A stretch of 64,000 nucleotides of DNA from Blasia pusilla (Eukaryota > Marchantiophyta > Marchantiopsida > Blasiales): assembly GCA_050084515.1 (NCBI GenBank), contig CM114273.1, forward strand, positions 11,780,001 to 11,844,000. Direction: 5' to 3'. Shown here piece by piece: positions 35,425 through 48,294 of this stretch. Below the pieces are notes generated by a model. It saw only the letters and a program-made list of their open reading frames with translations. It had not been told where the DNA came from and did not search any database. The translations under genes and the position numbers were made by a program. The first letter of the stretch is position 1, and each line of letters opens with the position of its first letter.

Positions 35425-36657
35425 ATGCTACATCATTTAAGTTATCAAAGGATACATCCAACGCAATTGATGTTATTGACGAGACAACATCATATCTTGA
35501 TGCAAGGTAAGATTATGTTATTTGATTAATGTGTTGCATGATATTTTATTCCTCGACTTTACTTCATGATCCTTACTTGAATACTTGGAATTATTATTTT
35601 TCCAGATATATATCTTCTTCAGAGGCATGTTGGCGACTCTTCAAGTTTAGTCTACATATTGAACTTCCAAGTATTGTACGATTAGAAGTTTATCTTCCAG
35701 ATCAACAAATAATATATTTCAATGATGTTCATGCTCTTGAAGAAGTTTTACAACTAACTAGAGAGACGACTTTGACACAATGGTTTGCAACCAATCTATC
35801 TTATTCCACTGCCCGACAGTATTTATATATAGATTTTCCTTCATGTTATTGTTGGAGTAACAAGAAATGGATTCTTAGGATACAAAAAAGAAATGGTTGG
35901 GACCATCCTATTGGCCGCTTATACCTTACTCATCCAGGTGAAGACTCAACATTTGTTATGTACGCTTGCTTTTATTTTTCACCCTCTAAAGTGTTGTGTT
36001 TATATTGGGATTAGCTGATTTTTTTCACTTCTTCATAGATGAAGGAGAACGCCATTGGTTAAGATTACTTCTCCATTATGTTCGAGGAGCAAAAATATAT
36101 GAATGCTTAAGAATAGTCAATGGAATATTATGTCCAACATTCAAGGAGGCTCCTATCCAATTGGGACTTCTTGAAGATGATAGAGAAGTGTTCTCTTGCT
36201 TACAAGAAGCTTCTACAATCCCTATAATTTTGTCACTTCGGCATCTATTTGCAATTATTCTAGCGTACAACAAACCTGCTCAACCTATAATCTTATGGAG
36301 TCAATTCTTGGCTCCACTCGTAGAAGATCACTTATATGAACGACATCAGGTAAGCATTCATTATTGTCACTCCTTACGTCATTAGTTTCCTAATAGTATC
36401 TTCTTTTGAGCATTCAAGAAACTAACCATGATTTGGACCTCTTCCGAAAGTGTTCCATTGCAAAAAACAGGAATTCTTAATCTTCCTATTGATGATGATA
36501 TTATTAATAGTGCATTGTTGGAAGTTCATTATTATTTACAAGATCAAGGAAAGAGACTATCTGACTTTCCTTACATACCCCAAGCACTAGAAGAAATCCC
36601 TGGTTTTATGACTAGGTTATATGACTCATATGAGTCATACTTTACATACCACGACTA
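35425..36657 (+). pseudogene. Helitron RepHel helicase fragment with introns
   Basis: Translation matches the helicase part of plant Helitron proteins: DETTSYLDAR joined to YISSSEACWRLFKF, then PSIVRLEVYLPDQQIIYFND, IGRLYLTHP, GERHWLRLLLHYVRGAK and PTFKEAPIQLGLLEDDRE. GT-AG introns at 35507-35605 and 35938-36038, and a third starting at 36350, rejoin the frame. The last exon (about 36419-36657) ends in a stop after YFTYHD. The Rep nuclease and the Walker motifs of the helicase are not present, so this is a partial copy. Whether the introns are original or reflect a captured transcript unit cannot be told here. It adjoins the 3' LTR of E. Confidence 0.72.
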
Positions 36658-37977
36658 ACAATGATTGACGACTACTTTAGACACAAAAGCCAAGTCATAT
36701 TTGTTTGGCGACTAGGCTAACTAGGATGGTCAGCTTAGGTGGAGGTTGGTATATGACTCGAGGGTGTAGTCATGAGGCCATGACTGACACGTCACTCAGA
36801 TGACATGGAATAATGACACATCATCAGTGACATGGACTATTTAGTGTGATGTGTCACTGATGACAAGGACTATTGCTGTGACATGTCACTGATGATGTGG
36901 ACTTGAGTACGACTCATCTAGTCAAATGTGTATATTTTTCTAGTTACCACCAACGACTCCTTTAGTCATGGTTGGTGTGCAAAAGTTCAGAATATCCTAT
37001 CAAAATGTACCAAGTGTACTCCATTCAGTTATAGTTGGCAACTCATATAGTCATTTTATTTTATTGAAATGTTGGTATGGACTCATGTAGTCATGTAGTA
37101 TGACTAGAAGAGTAGAGTTACATGACTACTATAACAGCGGACACAACTGGTTTAGTCACAAAGATATGACTATGTGAGTCGCGGAAATTATGTAGTCATT
37201 GCATCAGAACTGCATGAGTCATACAATTATGACTAGAGAGAACTTGAAGCTTACTACTTTAGTTTTTGAACGGTACTGTGCAAGTTATATTGATATGACT
37301 AGTGGGAATACAAATTTTGGTTATTTTGGAATGTTTATTATGCCTTTCGAACGGTGCAAGAATTAACGGATCTGAATTATTGAAATCCTCTTTTCCATTT
37401 ATATGGAACACTTAAGCGTTCACCTTAGCACATAGTATAATTTTGAAAAAAATGCACATAACTAAAACATCATCATATATCCAGAAACATGTTAACTCAA
37501 CTATATGGAAGTAGCACATGAGCACTATATTGTTATATTGAGTAGTGGCATCTTGATGAAATCAAGAAACTACATGAATTTTCTCTGAGTTTAGAAGGAG
37601 ATGTAATAAGAATGTCTTACTACAAACGAAACATACACAAGCAATTAACCAAGAAAATAAAGAAAACATACTCTTGAAAACAGATTTTGAGGGATGGAAT
37701 ATCACTAAAGAGTAGCTCCCATACACCAAATTACAAAATGAATCATTATTACATGGGGTTATAATCCAAAAATAGATTAAAAAAAACAAAGATCAAATGT
37801 AGTAGGGTTTATGATCTCATCTTGAAAGAGCAAGAGAGAATATGTCATCCATGAAAACAAAGTTATTGCACCTTAGATAGTTGGGTACCAAAAGAAAAGA
37901 CTACTCTACTCAATCACCTTTCTCATATGCATCTCTGGCTAGAGCATGCTTGAGCCAAGAGCATCACCAAATGTTTC
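36630..37977 (+). other. Intergenic; first part dense in AGTCAT/ATGACT words
   Basis: From about 36630 to 37250 the words 'tagtcat', 'atgact' and 'gtcatatgac' recur many times on both strands, with a ~36-bp imperfect tandem repeat near 36820-36900 (dGACATGGACTATT-like, then gtcactgatga). The rest to 37977 is AT-rich with no recognised gene. Confidence 0.5.
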
Positions 37978-39954
37978 TTATGCAGGTTCGTCTATCAAAT
38001 TCGGCATCCACAAAACATGTTCTGGTTCGAACACCTCATTTAGATCAACCCTCACCACGCCTAAGGGGATGTCTTTGGCATGGAACTTGTCTCTTCCACC
38101 AAAACCTGATATAACTCCTGACCCAAGCACCATCCTACTCAACTTTGGCTTGGTGAGTAATACGTGATCACCAATTCGTACCTTAAAAAATACACAGGCA
38201 TTTAGTTAGTATCAATTCAAATTCTTTCCACATGCATTTGCACCATTAATCTGAAAATAAAAAACTGCTATGATATACCTATTTGAAAGACCATCCCCAT
38301 TTCGGAAGATGATGCGAAAAGTTCACAAGTCCTAGACGACTATTTGACTGTCCACAACAAGAAATATCAGTGTCGTCATATAAACCTTGAATAGAAGAGG
38401 CCATTATAGATGAGATAAATTACCTTAGTTATTTTCTTAGACGAGCCTGATCTGATTTCACTTTCTTGCTCATTCAAACCATCAGATTATAGCCTAGACT
38501 TCTGGCTTGGCTATCCATACTCACGTTTCCTGTACATTATGCACGACAAAGTCCATTGAACCTTGTAGGAAGAAATGAGTATTGTTTTGTGGATAGTTTG
38601 AAAACTACGCCACAGATGAATTCATTATGCCAAGGATGACATACTTACGAGTGATTCGAGTATCACCATCTGCACTTTCTGTGGAACTTCTCCTTTTGTT
38701 GCTCCGTTCTGGCACTTCAACAAACAAACCAAGTATTGAGAAATGAATTGTAAAACCAGATTCCTCACTTCAACAAGTAATTATATTGTAAGACCCTACA
38801 TCTAGTGAAGCTAAATTCTCTACTTACCACCAGATTGTGTAGTTGCCATTGCCTCTTTTTGTGTGGAGATCTTCCTCTTCCCTAATTGTCCGGCTGTAGA
38901 CGTTGGTATAGATTCAATAGTGACTGTAAGTTACTCAAAATAAAAAAATTCAGTTGTGAAATACTCATGCTGAAAAGGACAAGTAGTTATAACCATTGAA
39001 AATCAAGGGTGGAAGAATGAGAATGGGCTACCTGATGTGAGCTTCTCATCCGTTGTTGCATATGGTTGAGAATTGGATGGCGGGGAGCTAGATATCTGGT
39101 GTGGTGTTGAAGATACATCCTTTGAAGTAAGTTTGGACACCATTTCCATGAGTACACTTAATGCTTTGTTCTGCCGTTCGATCTGCAACTTCACATCATC
39201 CAAATCAGCGCTCCACTTCTTTTCCACTTCTTCCAATTGAATAGTGACTCTAGATTCCACACTCTGCATATATAATCCAACGATCAATTAGGTACCCAAA
39301 AACTATGGTTTTGCAATTACACACTCAGATAGAACCATGATACTAACACCATAATTCAACATGATTAAGGATATGAGACTAACTCCATAACCCAATCAGA
39401 TGAAGGTCATAATACTAGCCATGTCAAGTCAACGTATAAGTAAAGAGTTATGCATTTACATTTGCCGATGAACTCAATTGTGTGAAACCTGGTTGCTTAC
39501 GCAACTCATTTCTATCCATACATTCTAGCCCCGTGCCCAAGGACTCCTTTGAGATACGTTGTTGCACCTGCACATGCTCCTTAAATACATAAATTATGAA
39601 ATTCATGCATGTGAAAGGGTTCAATGCAAATATGGAAATGAAGCAATAATGGAAGTTTTCTACCATTATATAAATTTACCAAGAAAACTAGGAAATGCCA
39701 AGATGACTTACATCAAGTCCATCTAAACCTGCACGGCCGGAGAAATTTAAAGTCTGGACCTTGGCCCTTGCTTGAGCCATCTTTTCTGCCTTCATTTTAC
39801 CCTCCTCGGAGAGCCAATAATCTACTAATCGATTCCATGACTCCTCATCGATATCAGGGTTATACGGGACTGCATGATGAACCCCATGTAATGTCCAATA
39901 GTTTTTGACATTGGATCGCTCGGTTTTCAATAGTTGTGTTATTTTTTTCTTCAT
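37978..39954 (-). CDS. Multi-exon gene resembling plant CACTA (Ptta/En/Spm)-associated protein
   Basis: Minus strand, from MKKKITQLLK at 39954. Exons with GT-AG borders and compatible phases: 39712-39954, 39460-39567, 39032-39263, 38828-38923, 38649-38714, 38424-38446, then less surely 38279-38347 and 37978-38181. Exon 1 has ESWNRLVDYWLSEEGKMKAE, like the 'W..LVDYW.SE' box of Transposase_24-type proteins. Exon 3 is a coiled coil (VEKKWSADLDDVKLQIERQN). The middle is Ser/Lys-rich with KKRKI-like basic runs. The last exon reads VRIGDHVLLTKPKLS and ends in TAA. A TAG at the end of exon 7 (38279-38281) would stop translation unless splicing differs, so it may be a pseudogene. Function unknown. 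Confidence 0.5.
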
Positions 39955-40105
39955 GAAATCAAACGAAAGAGATGACTGCAGATCGAGAAGTTAAGACTCA
40001 AGAGCTGGCCGGCCGAACAACAACTTCAGCAAAAATAGATAGACGCAATCGTAATCATGACCGACAAACAGCTATGGGTGTATGAGCAGACTTCTTTATA
40101 AAGAC

Positions 40106-41765
40106 TCATGGAAAGAAATCAACATATTTGGAGAATTCTGCGTCTCTCTTGAGCCTTTCTAAGCGATCCACGTTGAGATTCAAAATGTGAATCATATCCC
40201 CTTGGCGTTTGTTGCTGGGCATAACTGCAAATCCGTCGATCAGCCTTCGAGGCGGAGAATTCCTGGCTCCAAACGTCGGCTTACCCCAACCGAAGTCCAT
40301 GTCGTAAATTGGGAAGTAGTTCCAGGAAGTGGTCGCCACGTCGTATCCAAGTGAGTTAACGTGGTCTGATTTTGACGAGCCGTTGAGACCATGGACCTCT
40401 ACCCAATCGATAAGAGACTGAAAGTAGTCTGCATTGATGCCCATGGTCGCTGCTCGAATCAGACCTGCTGCGTACGAGTGCGGTCGCCTCGCGATTTCTG
40501 CGTCGGTGCTTATTGCGCAAGCGCTGCAAATGACGTTGCCGAAGTAGCCGGCAGGAATCCCCATCTTCTTCCTCCCGTCCACAAACACGAAGAATCGGGT
40601 AGTTCTTGCCTGTTCGATCTGTGCGCTATCCGCATACCTGGCTTTGGTCATGGCACGCCACATAAATGCAGAGATACTCTCAGCCGACGAGATACCTATT
40701 CGACTACCACCTCTGGCTCGGTCGTTACTCTTCGCTTTCGCAAGACGCTTGATAGATGTTACCTTGTCTCTCTGAATAACGCAGACAGAGTTGACAGGGG
40801 ATTTCGAGGCAGAGTGAGGCAATTCGAAGAAATCTTCGCGGACATCCCTTGTGCTGTAGCCATATTGATTTACAAGAGAAGGGTCGAGAGGAGTTCTGGG
40901 CTTCAAGATGGTGCGATCATGATTGGGCCTCATCGAAATGCCTCTCTCGTCGGCTACCTCCGCCCACGACTTGATGAAGTGGCATCCTGCAGAGCCATCG
41001 GCTACAGTATGGTGCCAGTTTACCGCAAGGGCGATGCTGTTGCACTTGAATCTTGTCAGCTGAACGACCAGCACAGGGATTGGTGTGAGGCTGATCGGGA
41101 AGATACAGTGGTCCTGGTCCGATAGATTTCTGGGCAGCCTCCAATCCTGATAGCTCAGGAATGGGCTTCAACTCGCCCAACTTCGCGAGTTCTATATCTA
41201 CAGACGCCTCGAAAAACATAGCGCCGCGGTCGTTGCAGAACAGATCAACCAGTCCATCTTCCCGAAGCTTAAGCTGTCCAGCGAGCGGGTAGAACTCCAC
41301 TAACACTTCCTCCAGAGACTTCTTCAGAGGCGCTGCCACATCCGCATACCTTCGGGATTTCACCGAATTCTTCTCGAAGAACAGTATGAGGCTAGAAAAT
41401 GTGGGATTCACTACCCGGTCCAAGTTGCTGAGCGGCAGCCATTGTTCCCTTGTTGGAATCGCCGGCCTCACCCACGGACGAGACACTTTGGTGTACTCCA
41501 AGAAATCCCTCACGTTCAAAAAAGGTTTCGATTCCACCGGAATCGGGGGAGTGACATTCACACGCAACAGGGAGCACGCGCCTAAGATGTTTGCAACGGA
41601 CAAAATCTTCACCGAGAAAGTAAGCAAAACATTATACAGCCTTCCGAGGACCAGACGGAAGAATGCCGCAACTATGCATGATCGAAAGATATGCGAGTCG
41701 CTATGTCCCCCCACAGGCGCTCTTCGGAGCCCAGCCGGGAGCATGTGGACCGTTCCAGATGTCAA
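40106..41765 (-). pseudogene. BAHD acyltransferase (HXXXD family), frameshifted
   Basis: The family moves acyl groups from acyl-CoA to alcohols or amines in plant specialised metabolism (for example hydroxycinnamoyl transfer). The N-terminal half (40917-41765 frame) has LPLSNLDRVVNPTFSSLILF and LVEFYPLAGQLKLREDGLVD. The C-terminal half (40106-41134 frame) has the catalytic NWHHTVADGSAGCHF (HXXXD) and the structural MDFGWGKP (DFGWG). The frames overlap near 41080-41130, where one base shift is needed to pass from AAQKSIGPG to FPISLTPIPVLVVQ. The true start is unclear, since the first Met gives an atypical ~70-residue N-terminus. Substrate cannot be assigned. Both catalytic motifs are intact, so a sequencing error or recent mutation is possible. 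Confidence 0.85.
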
Positions 41766-44459
41766 TGGACCTTAGAGAAGGCGTCGATAGTCTGTTCGGT
41801 CGGGTTATTCAAACCTCCCTCGTCTCAACTTTCTGCAGATGCAATCAGATAGCACCGCTTCTGTCCCCCACTCAATGCCGGGCTCTCACTCCCACGATCC
41901 CGTATCTGTCTTTCCCTCCGCATGACTGCACACCTTTTCGCATTCAAATTCTCCGTGATCCACAATATGCCCTCCACAGGGCTTTGCTTTTCTCGTGAGT
42001 TCACGGCCCGGGCCCTCGCTCACATTGGAAACGATCCCAGTCACTCTGTCACGCCCGGCGTCCTAACTCTTGCGAGCTGGGATTGATGGCGCAGTCCTCT
42101 CCCTGTGCTGACGCCTTCTCATGGTCCGAAAAGGAGGCATTTCCATTGATCCGGGACATCAACGCTGTCCCCCAGCAGGCTCGCTCTTCTCTAAACTTGG
42201 AGGTTTGCAGGGGTTGCATAGATTTTCAATATCGCAGCACTCCCTGGAAACTCCTCTGACGTTTGAGTAGCTCGAGCTCGCTCTAAACCCACTTCGACCG
42301 CGTCGCCGCGAGCCTAGTGATATGACTCCTGGACGGATGGGTTCTCCGTCATTAAGTCGCCCACAACGATTTGCTTAACTGCACCCGAAATCCGAGAGCT
42401 CGAAAGAACCTATTTCGTGCCTTGATTAAGCTTTCGTATTATCATTACTCGCTGAACTCATCATTAAAACCACGTTGATCTCGCCTAATCTCTGTTTTTA
42501 CGTAGGTATCTCAATGACGGATTCCCCGAAGTGCAAAATGTTCGGAATCCTTCGGTCTATTTCTATGTTCGCGATACACGTGAGAAATGCCACATTTAAA
42601 TCATCCTAAAAATATGCTTTATAAGAAATTTAGAATTTTATCTACTTATAAATTCATTGGTTCATCTACTTAAGAGATACGTTTAGTTTCATAATATATA
42701 CTATAGTTTCATTATGTATTCCAAGTCCAGTTGGGACTCTTAGAGATGTGATCGTTACAAATTACTAGTAAGAAAGCTCGTGCATAGGCATAAAATTTAA
42801 CAATGATAAAACAATCCTTGACTGAGATCTCAATCTAGGTTTAGATAGCGCGGAGTGTATTTGCATCATAGCCGGAACTCCGAGTTGTACAATTGCCCGT
42901 GGCTTGGAGGTGGGAATTCCATCGGTTTAGTTTTACTTATGGGAGTATGTGGTCTTTACGAAACCGGTTGAATAAGCAGGTTGGTGTTTGTGGAGCTGGA
43001 GGTGCTTCGATTTCTACTTCGAGATAGGGTGGTCCCTTCCGAGATCTTTTGAGAATGTAGTTGGGGATGTAAGAGGCCTCAAGGAAAGCTCAGGGAATAA
43101 AATGTGAAAGGTACAAAAGAAAATTTCAATCAAATTGGCCTACGGTTCACAATCGCAAAAGCTATTTCTAAATCGCCGATCTTTAGAGTGAATACATGCC
43201 ATTCATTACGTAGGCATCTGCAGTAGCTTAAAAGGGAGCCACATGGGTGGTTGCGATGGCGGAATAGGTAATTCTTGCTAGATACGGGTGCCGATCCAGA
43301 AATTTTCTCCATATATAGCACCTTGTTGCTCTTAGATCCCAGTGACCCAATCAATATCTTCAGCCTTGGACCGGCACTGGACCCATCCTCAGTTTCCACA
43401 CTTTTAGGTTTCATTCTAAGAAAGTCTTATTCAGAAAGTTAGTGCCTCGCTACTTCAAGCTTTTTTTCTTGCCTCTCTTGCTGCCAAGCAAGGACCTCAC
43501 CTTCTTCTTGGCCTTGCCATAACCCAGCAGCAATCTCAAGCCGACTCTAGTGAACCCCATGGTTGAGGGTGCGAATAGAGCAATTGAGGGTGCGAATAGA
43601 GAAATCGAGCCACATTAGTCATCTCCCCTCTCATTGCATCTTCATAGCCATCTCCTTGGCCTTTGGCTGGTTGCTCTTTGTTTCGTACTTCGGCTCAGTG
43701 GAACACAGTCTCGTGCTCATAAATACACCTTAGGGTGATCTCCCCTTCCCATCTTTCCCTCGGCTCTAAGCTGCAACTTCACCGCCACTGAGGAGTCTAG
43801 TTTCACCTTCAACCACCTCTCCACCCACAAATGCGACTCCCTTGACAACAACTTTGTTTGTGCAGGCTCCGTGTCTTCAACTTTGGTTGTGCAAGCTCTA
43901 ATTATACCATAGGAACTATCGTAACTATCACACACTTGTGTGGATACAATAGCTCCTACCTTCTCACAATGACACATGTAACCGGCCAATCCACGAACAT
44001 TTATGCACAACCCCTTTTAGTAAAAACTAAAAGGTAGGTAGCAGATTTGATTGGGAGGGAAAAATAGTCTTGGGTCCCTTACATTACCTTTTTTTAATCG
44101 TGTGCTTCACTTCCTATAGAGAGGCATTTCTTTCTTTCTTTCCCCTTTTAGTAACCATCCTCCCTCCCCCCCCCAACCCAATGCTCGTTTAATGATATAG
44201 ATTCGTAGAAAAACTTGCATCAAAGAATTTTTTTTTAGAAGAAACAACATGCCTAAAGTATTGGGTTGTTAATATGGACATTTGACTACTATTACATGAG
44301 ACCTTTGATAAAAAGTACAAAGACATGATTTCTCATTCTAAAAACTATGAGACTACTTAAAGCATTCTTTTGATAATCACACATCTCCCTACATTTCCAA
44401 AAAAATTGATTCTATTAACTTTTATATATATATATACCTATATATAATTAACGAAACAC
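41766..44459 (-). other. Intergenic; two short minus-strand frames of unknown status
   Basis: No recognised gene. A 94-codon frame (43130-43414) and a 36-codon very basic frame (43450-43560, with GKAKKKVRSLLGSKRGKKK) lie close together on the minus strand in different phases; they could be exons of one unknown gene or chance. An 18-bp direct repeat (43563-43580, 43584-43601) follows. 42580-42760 is AT-rich. Confidence 0.35.
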
Positions 44460-44950
44460 ATGGGATTTTAATAAGTAGGAGGGTAAAAAGGTTTAATAAG
44501 AAGTGAAACATTGAAACTATTTTACACCTTAACTTATTTACATTAGATTTTCTTTTCATTGATAAAAATATTCAAATAATTTTGTAAGGCGCCAAGAGAG
44601 AGGCTAGGCAATTGACACAAAATATCTACATTAAGAGCACGGTCATTCTATATATGCATAGCATGGGTGTTCTTACTAGTACATTTTTAAAACAATAAAA
44701 TTTCTTTACATTTTTTTAAATATTTTCAAACTACCAGTATATAGCTAGAGTAAGTTCTTAAGGCCGATTTATCTTTTGCCTATGGATAAATATTTTGATT
44801 GAAAAATTTTAAAATTTCACAATAGTTTTCTCTCTTGAATATTTTTATTGATGAAAAGAAACTCTAATGTAAATAAGCTAAGGTGTAAAATAGTTCCAAT
44901 GTTTCACTTCTTATTGAACCTTTTCACCCTCCTACTTATTAAAATCCCAT
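44460..44950. mobile_element. Foldback / MITE-like element with 116-bp inverted arms
   Basis: 44460-44575 (atgggattttaataagtagg onward) is the near-perfect reverse complement of 44835-44950, with only a handful of mismatches. The ~260-bp loop has no coding frame. A shorter partial copy of the arm recurs at about 45020-45070. No protein is encoded, so any mobility would depend on another element. The AT-rich stretch 44951-45311 has no gene. Confidence 0.75.
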
Positions 44951-45829
44951 CTTTTTCGAAATATTTCAACATTGGAATTTCTTTACATTTTTTTTACTAT
45001 TGTGAAACTTTAAAATTAGTCCAATGTTTCAATTCTTATTGAACCTTCTTATTTCTTTGAAAATGGGATTTATTTTCAAAATACTCATATTATCCCAATC
45101 ATATCTCTTACATTCCATTGGCCAAATTTACAAGGAACTCCCAAGATAACTTCAAACACTACCTTGTCCAAATACCACCTCGTGAAAGACAATTTCATCT
45201 CATCAATAAGTGGAAAGAAATAAATCTATAAGCTTTTTTTATTTTTGAAAACTTTTTGGATTCAAGACTTTGCACTCTTCTCAAATATTTTAAAATAAAA
45301 CATGTTGTTTTTGGGGCACGACAGGGCATTGCGAGAGTTGACGATGGAGGGGCAGTACGCATGATGCCGACGGGTTGTCCACATCTGTTGACGGGAGGAT
45401 CGACGTGTTGGTCGAGGAGAGTGTTGTATTGCGGAGATTATAATATTAAGTGGAGGAGTGCATGTTGACGGTGTAGCAGGTTGGAGGGCGTGATCAAGTT
45501 ACCCATTCGAGTCCCTTTTCCCGCACTTGTCGTGTGTGATTGAGAGTGTTGGGTAACGGGTAGTAGCTGGTGCTAGGTGGGTGCAGTGATGGTGACGAGT
45601 GTAGATTCTGTTCATGTGTAGCAGGTTGGTGGATATACGGCGGTTGCCAAGTAGGGGTTGCGTGTATGACCCAAGAGAGTGTGGCTACGTTAGGTGAGTC
45701 AGTTGGGAGGCTCATGGTGAGCCCGAGTATTGAGTGTGCGTGAGCCCCAGTATGTCATCACGGGATTGATGTTAGCATAGGTGAGCTAGTGAGGAGTGTG
45801 GGAGACTCGCGGTGAGTCTGAGTGCTTGA

Positions 45830-47607
45830 GTGGGTGAGACAGGGTTTGTCATCACGGGGTTCTTCCAGGGTTCGGAAGAACGGGGTAGTGCAAGTAGTAG
45901 TAGTGGTGTGACACAGAGTGGAGTGAGATACCGAGGGGTTACCAATGAGGAGCTACCTCGACATCCATCCTTGGTTGGATCGTCTTCACTGGACACTGGG
46001 TCTGGTGACGAGATCGCAGACAGAGACATTAGTACTTGGCAGGAGATGGACGAGATGGGCCATCGGGGCACGCGTCATTTCTCGGGTGTAGTGGGCACCA
46101 TCGACTTAGATGATTTTATCCATGAGTTCGACATATGGTGCGACTTCCAAGAGATATGGACCCCGACACGGTTCAGCCCTTTCATGGCATGGAAGGGGTT
46201 GTTCCAGCACTTGGAGGGTCCTCCGATGGATGACTACATGGAGTTTCGATCAATATATTCAATAGAGATTGATGCCTGGAGGATGTATTGGGCTCCAGGG
46301 TATGTGTCCACTAGTGGTCGCGAGGCATATGATGGGATTGTGAGAGGAGAGAGACCCACACCATCAGCCCGGAGACTAGATGGAGAGGAGGGCAGTGAGA
46401 CAGGCGATGTGGCAGAGACCTTTGGTGGTAGAGGGCCACCCAGCTTCAGCCCCACAGTGGAGTTCTTCCGACAGTTGGGGAAGAGCTACCGGGACGTACG
46501 CACCAACAAGTTGAAGATTCCATAGGATTTTCAGCGACGATCAGGTGAGAGTCTGAGAGAGGCATTCACAAGCATGAGGAGGCTGATCATTGCTACGTTT
46601 GGAGTGACTGAGGCGCAGTCAGTCCAGAATTGGTACGGGGTTTGGACCGAGAACTACGGAGGAGAGTCTGAGATGCGGTGCTGATTCACAGAGCGAAGCC
46701 CACATTGAAGGTGGTCTTTGAGTTTTCTGAGCGTATTGAGCTCAACATGAGTGAGGAGCAGGTAGTGAACGCTGGATTTTCTCGAGAGTCGACGGGTCCA
46801 CAAGCGACGTTGACCCCACAGATGCCACAGCAAGCACCAGTACCACGAGAGCGGGCCAGTGTGCCCAGAGAGTAGGGCAGGTACCGTGAGCCTATAAGGC
46901 AACGACCCGTACCTACATATGTTGCCCAACAGGGACCGATGTTGTCTTGTTGGACGTGTGGAGGGGCCCATAGGCAGAGAGACTGCCCACAGCATGGGAG
47001 AGGACCACCAATACCTCCGATTGCTCAGGAGCCACAGAGGATGGCCCCACCACAGCACCAGTGTGACCATTTCCACAGATATGGTCACACTAGGGATAGA
47101 TGTTTAGACCTTCGCCGAGGGGCACGTCCAGAGGTAGGCCGAGGACCTGGGGGCGGTCGTCCTAGAGGAGGTTGAGGAGTTCTTCCTAGACATGGTGGTA
47201 GAGGACCACCACCAGCTAGAGGAGATGGAGCAGGAGCACTAGAGCCGGCACTTCTCTCACGCATCAATCAGTTGGAGCAGAGGATTGTTGCCATGACGAT
47301 GATGCAGCTTAGGGAAGGCATGGGGCTGCGAGCAGCTAGTGTGACTCCAACTTCTACCTCTTACCCTGACCCGGGTGAGGATCTCGCCAGTATGGGATTT
47401 ATGTGTAGTGCAGCCCAGGTTGAGGCAACTGCAGTGGTGATTCGGGGTGTTGCAAGAGGCACCAAGCCATCGAGAGGTGGAGTTGAGATTGACCCACCAG
47501 AGGGGACCGATGGGCGGCAGACCAGGGTTCCACAGTCATTCACATTGTCGGAGGCACTACACACACCATCGATGGTGCCTCGACGACCAACGGTGCCTAC
47601 AGGTTAG
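45830..47607 (+). pseudogene. Element C gag with CCHC knuckles
   Basis: Gag core with GTIDLDDFIHEFDIWCDF and FMAWKGLFQHLEGPPMDDYM, aligning to A and D. A TAG at about 46523 interrupts before the SGESLREAF segment (CAA/CAG in relatives). The first knuckle CWTCGGAHRQRDC is intact; the second reads CDHFHRYGHTRDRC, with Phe in place of Cys. An Arg-Gly-rich stretch follows with an in-frame TGA where an Arg codon is expected. Confidence 0.8.
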
Positions 47608-47637
47608 GAACCTACGTCGACATCACGAGGAGTTGGA

Positions 47638-48294
47638 GTGACAACTCCTATGCCGGCTCGAGTGGAGTCAGTGTCGACCATAGTGTTGGAGGTGCCCACC
47701 AGAGTGAGTCAGACTCCATTATTTTCCGCCATAGAGTTGGCGACGTTGGGAGTTGGACCAGCTGAGGTGTTCCGGTTGGCCGCCACGTTGTGTGAGCGTG
47801 GAGAGATGACTGCTTCTTGTTCAGAGGTAGTTGAGGAGGTGGTGGACTTGCCCTCAAAGCCGGTGCTCGGGACATTCCCCATAGAGTCATGGCATGCGGC
47901 GGCGGCAAAGTTGGTAGATATGCCAGCTCGACCGGCCATAGAGCGAGCACTGGTGACACCTGGAGTAGTGTTACTGGATAACCGAGTTGGAGTATTTTGC
48001 TTGGTTAGTCCGACGGGGACAGTAAACCACCCGCAGCACGTCCTACTTGATTCGGGAGCGCAACCCTTGATGTTAGGGAAGGCGGCATGTTTAGCGTTGG
48101 GGTAACGGAAGGCCGACATTGAGCCTTGTCCCTTCCTGATAGAGATCTCGATTGGGGGCGTGTCACCCACTCAGTATATGACTCGACAAGAGATTGTGGT
48201 CAGAGTCCAGCCAGAGCATGCGACGGATAGTGCTATGGTGCGCACACGTGCGATTAGGACACCAGCTGAGTCGTACAATGTGTTGGTGGGAGTA
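47638..48294 (+). pseudogene. Element C aspartic protease
   Basis: Active site VLLDSGAQPLMLGKAA intact. A TAA breaks the frame just after ACLALG (about 48103). SYNVLVG follows near 48270, then the frame is lost before the DNMT part. Confidence 0.82.

Noticed and set aside
45316-45323. GCACGACA near the left end of C as an LTR remnant
   Set aside because: An 8-base match is expected about once by chance in this window and the neighbouring bases do not match the C LTR.
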